From the NCBI GenBank assembly GCA_030535455.1, contig JAUNJY010000031.1:1-52444 (forward strand): DNA of 52,444 bases, written 5' to 3'. Both the position numbers and the translations under genes were made by a program. Below are positions 49,451 to 52,444 of the stretch, in pieces (the first letter of the stretch is position 1; every line of letters starts with the position of its first letter). Source of the DNA: a bacterium. Its GTDB lineage: Bacteria > Bacillota > Clostridia > Lachnospirales > Lachnospiraceae. The notes under the pieces are model-generated. The model was not told the origin of the DNA and searched no databases. It was given only the letters and a program-made list of their open reading frames with translations.

Positions 49451-49550
49451 AAAACACCATAAAAAACAATCTAAAACAGGAAGAAAATTGTTAAAAAGGG
49501 AAGGTGGTATGATATACTGATATTAATAAGTATGAATTAGGAGGGACACT

Positions 49551-50153
49551 ATGCTAAAACAAGTAAAAGACATGGAGACAGAATTTGGGGAGAAAAGCGA
49601 AGAAAGCATATCGGATCAGATTACTGTACATAATTGGCCATACGGAAAGCCAAATACAATTTTTTGCATTGGAGAAAATCCAGAGATAAAAGAGAATATT
49701 TTTGCAGCTACTAATAAAGGTGTCAGCTACCTTGGAAGCATTGATGATTTTAATTTGACTTATATTACAAATAGTAATGAATTTAGCAATGATATTCCGT
49801 TAGGATACACTGCGCTGGATATTTATGAGAGAATGATGGTAGTGAATAAGGGAAATATATGTTGGGAAAATAAAAACATACTTGATCTTAGCAGCATAAA
49901 AAAGGAAGAACTGGAAGAGAGAAAGATTGAGATTTTTGCACATAATAAGGAAGAACATTATGCCGTATTTCTGCCAGACCGTTCTTTTGACAAGAAGTTT
50001 TGTCTGGGATTTGGAAGTGTTCGATATGAGGAATTCTTTCATATAAGGGCAAATCAAAAAGACCTTGTAATTGCCGCTGCTAAAAAATATTCAGCAGAGA
50101 ACAACATACCTTGCATGGTTGCAAAACGCCTTTATTCCTGCACTTGGCATTAG
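49551..50153 (+). CDS. Hypothetical protein
   Basis: 200 residues with no signal peptide, membrane helix or motif I recognise. Several patches look structured: NTIFCIGENPEIKENIFAATNKGVSYLG, LGYTALDIYERMMVVNKGNICWENKN, HYAVFLPDRSFDKKFCLGFGSVRYEEFFHIR. Four cysteines are spread through the sequence. TAGGAGGGACAC gives a strong ribosome site 8 nt before the ATG, and codon use is like its neighbours, so it is a real gene. It is monocistronic or leads into the chromate transporter pair 76 bp on. Function unknown. Confidence 0.75.
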   Translation: MLKQVKDMETEFGEKSEESISDQITVHNWPYGKPNTIFCIGENPEIKENIFAATNKGVSYLGSIDDFNLTYITNSNEFSNDIPLGYTALDIYERMMVVNKGNICWENKNILDLSSIKKEELEERKIEIFAHNKEEHYAVFLPDRSFDKKFCLGFGSVRYEEFFHIRANQKDLVIAAAKKYSAENNIPCMVAKRLYSCTWH

Positions 50154-50229
50154 ACAGTAGGGTTGAAATTAAGAATTAACTGATATAAAGTTAAGAGAAT
50201 AAGACAGTAATACAAGAAGGAATACAGAG

Positions 50230-50802
50230 ATGGAAGAAAAGGAAGCAGTAAAGTGTAGTAAGCTGTTTATTACATTTTTAAAAATCGGTGCGTTTACATT
50301 TGGCGGTGGCTATGCCATGATTCCTTTGATACGCACAGAAGTTGTAGATAAAAATAAATGGCTGTCCAATGAGGATATTGTAGATATCATTGCGGTAGCA
50401 GAGAGTACGCCAGGACCACTGGCTATCAATAGTGCAACATTTGTAGGATGTCAGACAGCAGGAGCAAAAGGAGCAGCAGTTGCTACCATTGGTGTTGTAC
50501 TTCCCAGTTTTATCATTATTTTAGTGCTGGCACATTTTCTAAGACAGTTTGAGGAGCTAAAGGCCATACAGTATGCCTTTTGGGGAATACGAATTGGGGT
50601 ACTGACACTGATTATCAATGCATTACTGACTATGGCAAAGGAATGTCCTAAAAATATACTATCCTATACAATTGCCGGATTTGCATTTATATTAGTTGCT
50701 ATATTGGGAGTAAATGTGATCATTGTTTTGATCTTGTGCGCCTTAATTGGAATTGCAGCTTCTAAAATTCAGTTCAAAAAGATGGGAGAGCACAGGAAAT
50801 GA
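50230..50802 (+). CDS. Chromate transporter half-protein 1 (CHR family)
   Basis: 190 residues, one CHR domain with about five or six membrane helices. The signature near the N-terminus is KIGAFTFGGGYAMIPLI, followed by ESTPGPLAINSATFVG and GVVLPSFIIILVLA. Short-chain CHR proteins work as pairs with opposite membrane topology. AAGGAA lies upstream. Translation is coupled to half 2 through an ATGA overlap (50799-50802). The family exports chromate; some members are known only as anion transporters, so chromate as substrate is not proven. Confidence 0.92.
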   Translation: MEEKEAVKCSKLFITFLKIGAFTFGGGYAMIPLIRTEVVDKNKWLSNEDIVDIIAVAESTPGPLAINSATFVGCQTAGAKGAAVATIGVVLPSFIIILVLAHFLRQFEELKAIQYAFWGIRIGVLTLIINALLTMAKECPKNILSYTIAGFAFILVAILGVNVIIVLILCALIGIAASKIQFKKMGEHRK

Positions 50803-51368
50803 TATATTTAACCTTATTTTGGACATTTTTTAAGATTGGTGCGTTTACATTTGGAGGAGGCTATGCCATGCTTCCTCTGATTGAGGAAGAGGTCATGAAT
50901 CATGGATGGATGTCGATGGAAGAGCTTGTTAACTTCATTGCCGTCAGCGAGAGTACTCCAGGACCATTTGCCGTGAATATCTCTACGTATGTGGGAACAG
51001 AGACGGCAGGCCCGTTTGGAGCCCTATGTGCCTCCTTAGGCGTTGTGCTTCCCTCCTTTATCATCATAATGATCGTTGCAAAATGTTTTCTTGCGTTTAA
51101 GAACAACAAAATCGTTCAATATGGCTTAAGTGGTCTTCGTCCTGCCGTAGTAGGACTGATTGCAGCAGCAGTGATCAGTGTGGGAAAGACAGCATTTTTC
51201 CCGGATGGTTATACCATTGCAGTAATCAGCACATTAAGATTTGTATTAGGAGTGGTACTGTTTGGATTTATGCTTTTTGCAACCTATAAGAAATGTAATC
51301 CAATCAGTATTATCGTTATTTCAGCAGTGATTGGAATTGGCGCAGGATATCTTGGATTTTTAAATTAA
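50799..51368 (+). CDS. Chromate transporter half-protein 2 (CHR family)
   Basis: 189 residues, a paralogue of the preceding gene: KIGAFTFGGGYAMLPLIEEEV, ESTPGPFAVNISTYVG, GVVLPSFIIIMIVA. The repeat of the same three signatures shows the pair arose by duplication and was never fused, or has been split. The start codon overlaps the stop of half 1, and GGGAGAGC within half 1 serves as ribosome site. Its end abuts the promoter of tRNA-Gly copy 3 (TTGACA at 51378), with no terminator visible. Confidence 0.92.
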   Translation: MIYLTLFWTFFKIGAFTFGGGYAMLPLIEEEVMNHGWMSMEELVNFIAVSESTPGPFAVNISTYVGTETAGPFGALCASLGVVLPSFIIIMIVAKCFLAFKNNKIVQYGLSGLRPAVVGLIAAAVISVGKTAFFPDGYTIAVISTLRFVLGVVLFGFMLFATYKKCNPISIIVISAVIGIGAGYLGFLN

Positions 51369-51377
51369 AAAAAGTTG

Positions 51378-51406
51378 TTGACAAATAAAGGCCTCTAGTG
51401 TATACT
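51378..51406 (+). promoter_or_regulatory. Promoter of tRNA-Gly copy 3
   Basis: TTGACA (51378-51383), 17-bp spacer, TATACT (51401-51406), 9 bp after the chromate transporter stop. Confidence 0.87.
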
Positions 51407-51466
51407 AACAAAGTCGCAAGTGAGAACGCTTCGACAAGAAATGATATAATACATCATATTAGATAT

Positions 51467-51538
<72 letters not shown>

Positions 51539-51544
51539 TACCGG

Positions 51545-51578
51545 ATAGGAAGCTTTCTTTTGAAAGTTTCCTATTTTT
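51545..51578 (+). terminator. Terminator of tRNA-Gly copy 3, resembling the H1 repeat apex
   Basis: ATAGGAA-G-CTTTC/GAAAG-T-TTCCTAT with a 4-nt loop and TTTTT. The sequence AGGAAGCTTTCTTTTGAAAG resembles the H1 apex of the intergenic repeat family (AGGAAACTTCTCTTCGAGAAG), suggesting that the repeat derives from, or supplies, terminators. Confidence 0.85.
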
Positions 51579-51709
51579 GCGTAGTAGACAAAATGGTTTG
51601 GGGTATAATAACCAATAGGGAAATGCCTTAAGTGTTGACACGCATACAAATAGCATATAAAATAGGTTTCAAATGATTTTATATAGATAACATAACGGAG
51701 AATACGAAT

Positions 51710-52183
51710 ATGCAATATTTTTACAATGAGCAACCTTTTGAGAATAGCAGCCTAGAGTTAGAGAATAATGAAAATCAATTTCCAATTATTAAGGATTTTA
51801 CAATCCGTATTATGGAGAGTGATTTCTCAGGTATGCAAATGCTGTACTATAGTGAAGAAAATGGAGTAGTAACTTCATTTCCATGGTTAACCGATGTCGA
51901 TCAGACATTAAAGACAATGAATATGATGCAGATTTTTCTTGGTTCTAAAGAAAGACCTTATTGCGTTGAAAATAATGGTACGAAAGTCGTTATTTATACA
52001 GATGGTGAATTTGTATACGTATTACAAGGGGACAGTTCCTCTGAACAAGGGTATGGAACATACTTCCGTGTGAAATATGATACTTACATTAGTGAATGGG
52101 AAACATTATTAACTTACTTCAAATCTAAATTATTCGAGCGCGAAGAAGCATTTGAAATGTTTGGTGTAGAGGACATTTACTAA
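51710..52183 (+). CDS. Hypothetical protein
   Basis: 157 residues, acidic, no signal peptide or membrane helix. A mixed alpha/beta pattern runs throughout: FPIIKDFTIRIMESDFSGMQMLYYSEENGVVTSFPW, MMQIFLGSKERPYCVENNGTKVVIYTDGEFVYVLQGD, YGTYFRVKYDTYISEWETLLTYFKSKLF. CGGAGAATACGA precedes the ATG, and it ends in a good terminator, so it is a genuine single-gene unit between two tRNA-Gly genes. I do not recognise the family. No functional clue comes from the neighbours. Confidence 0.75.
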   Translation: MQYFYNEQPFENSSLELENNENQFPIIKDFTIRIMESDFSGMQMLYYSEENGVVTSFPWLTDVDQTLKTMNMMQIFLGSKERPYCVENNGTKVVIYTDGEFVYVLQGDSSSEQGYGTYFRVKYDTYISEWETLLTYFKSKLFEREEAFEMFGVEDIY

Positions 52184-52199
52184 ATTATTTATAAATGAC

Positions 52200-52243
52200 A
52201 AAGCTTAAGGTGATTGAAACATTCAATCCTTTAAGCTTTTTTT
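52200..52243 (+). terminator. Terminator after the 157-residue protein gene
   Basis: AAAGCTTAAGG and GATTG pair with CAATC and CTTTAAGCTTT, with a 7-nt loop, followed by a run of Ts. Confidence 0.88.
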
Positions 52244-52320
52244 AGTCAGAAGGAAAAAAAAGTCTCTGATTTGACTGAATTCGTCTGAAAAATTATTTTG
52301 AAAAAAGTTTAGAAAAAATG

Positions 52321-52349
52321 TTGACAATGGATACTATATGTTATATACT
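52321..52349 (+). promoter_or_regulatory. Promoter of tRNA-Gly copy 4
   Basis: TTGACA (52321-52326), 17-bp spacer, TATACT (52344-52349). Confidence 0.87.
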
Positions 52350-52389
52350 AAACAAGTCGTTAGCGAACAGCTGGCAAACAATTGAATAC

Positions 52390-52444
<55 letters not shown>

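Overview
The window looks like chromosome from an AT-rich Gram-positive anaerobe of the Clostridia, most likely a Lachnospiraceae relative of Lachnoclostridium/Anaerocolumna. The reasons are strong GGAGG ribosome sites, TTGACA-17-TATAAT promoters, Rho-independent terminators, lipoproteins instead of periplasmic proteins, a TPP riboswitch in front of a short anaerobe-type ThiC, a complete sucrose PTS operon, and the tail of a PT-linked secreted polysaccharide enzyme. This placement is inferred from gene content; no rRNA is present. I see no transposase, integrase, prophage or CRISPR array.

Layout. 1-4.5 kb: the 3' end of a secreted enzyme, then a TetR regulator divergent from a giant YhgE/Pip-type membrane protein. 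4.6-12.3 kb: tRNA-Gly, a LacI-type repressor and a six-function sucrose operon (PTS IIBCA, GH32 hydrolase, fructokinase, HPr, Enzyme I) with a clear operator over the transcription start. 12.4-15.5 kb: a second tRNA-Gly, a secreted flavinylated reductase and a MerR regulator. 15.5-18 kb: a HAD phosphatase and TPP riboswitch-thiC. 18-22.4 kb: an AraC regulator and a cystine-type symporter translationally coupled to a CoA-disulfide-reductase-like enzyme. 22.5-26.2 kb: a chemoreceptor, an unknown protein and a lipoprotein built from a SecD P1-like domain. 26.2-26.9 kb: a noncoding block packed with perfect hairpins. 26.9-31.8 kb: a BMP-type nucleoside ABC transporter. 31.8-46.8 kb: housekeeping and accessory genes, including a MarR-CDF cation efflux pair under a 47-bp palindrome, an ECF S-component coupled to a kinase, MrfA-like and UvrD-like helicases, ribokinase, and YjdF under its azaaromatic riboswitch. 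46.9-52.4 kb: a 622-residue protein resembling the front half of a HerA/VirB4-like ATPase without its motor, a 660-bp noncoding stretch, an unknown protein, a split chromate transporter, and two more tRNA-Gly genes.

Main points for a second look. (1) A modular, structured intergenic repeat with a TTCG-type apex hairpin and a conserved GATGCGCACTCAC box occurs at least seven times, and its copies show compensatory base changes. (2) A roughly 300-nt all-hairpin element is bounded by identical 32-bp direct repeats (26287-26585). (3) The motorless HerA/VirB4-like protein is followed by a possible ncRNA. (4) The stand-alone SecD-P1 lipoprotein is unusual. (5) Four identical, separately promoted tRNA-Gly(GCC) genes lie within 48 kb. 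All annotation was done by eye from sequence; family assignments rest on recognised motifs, not searches.
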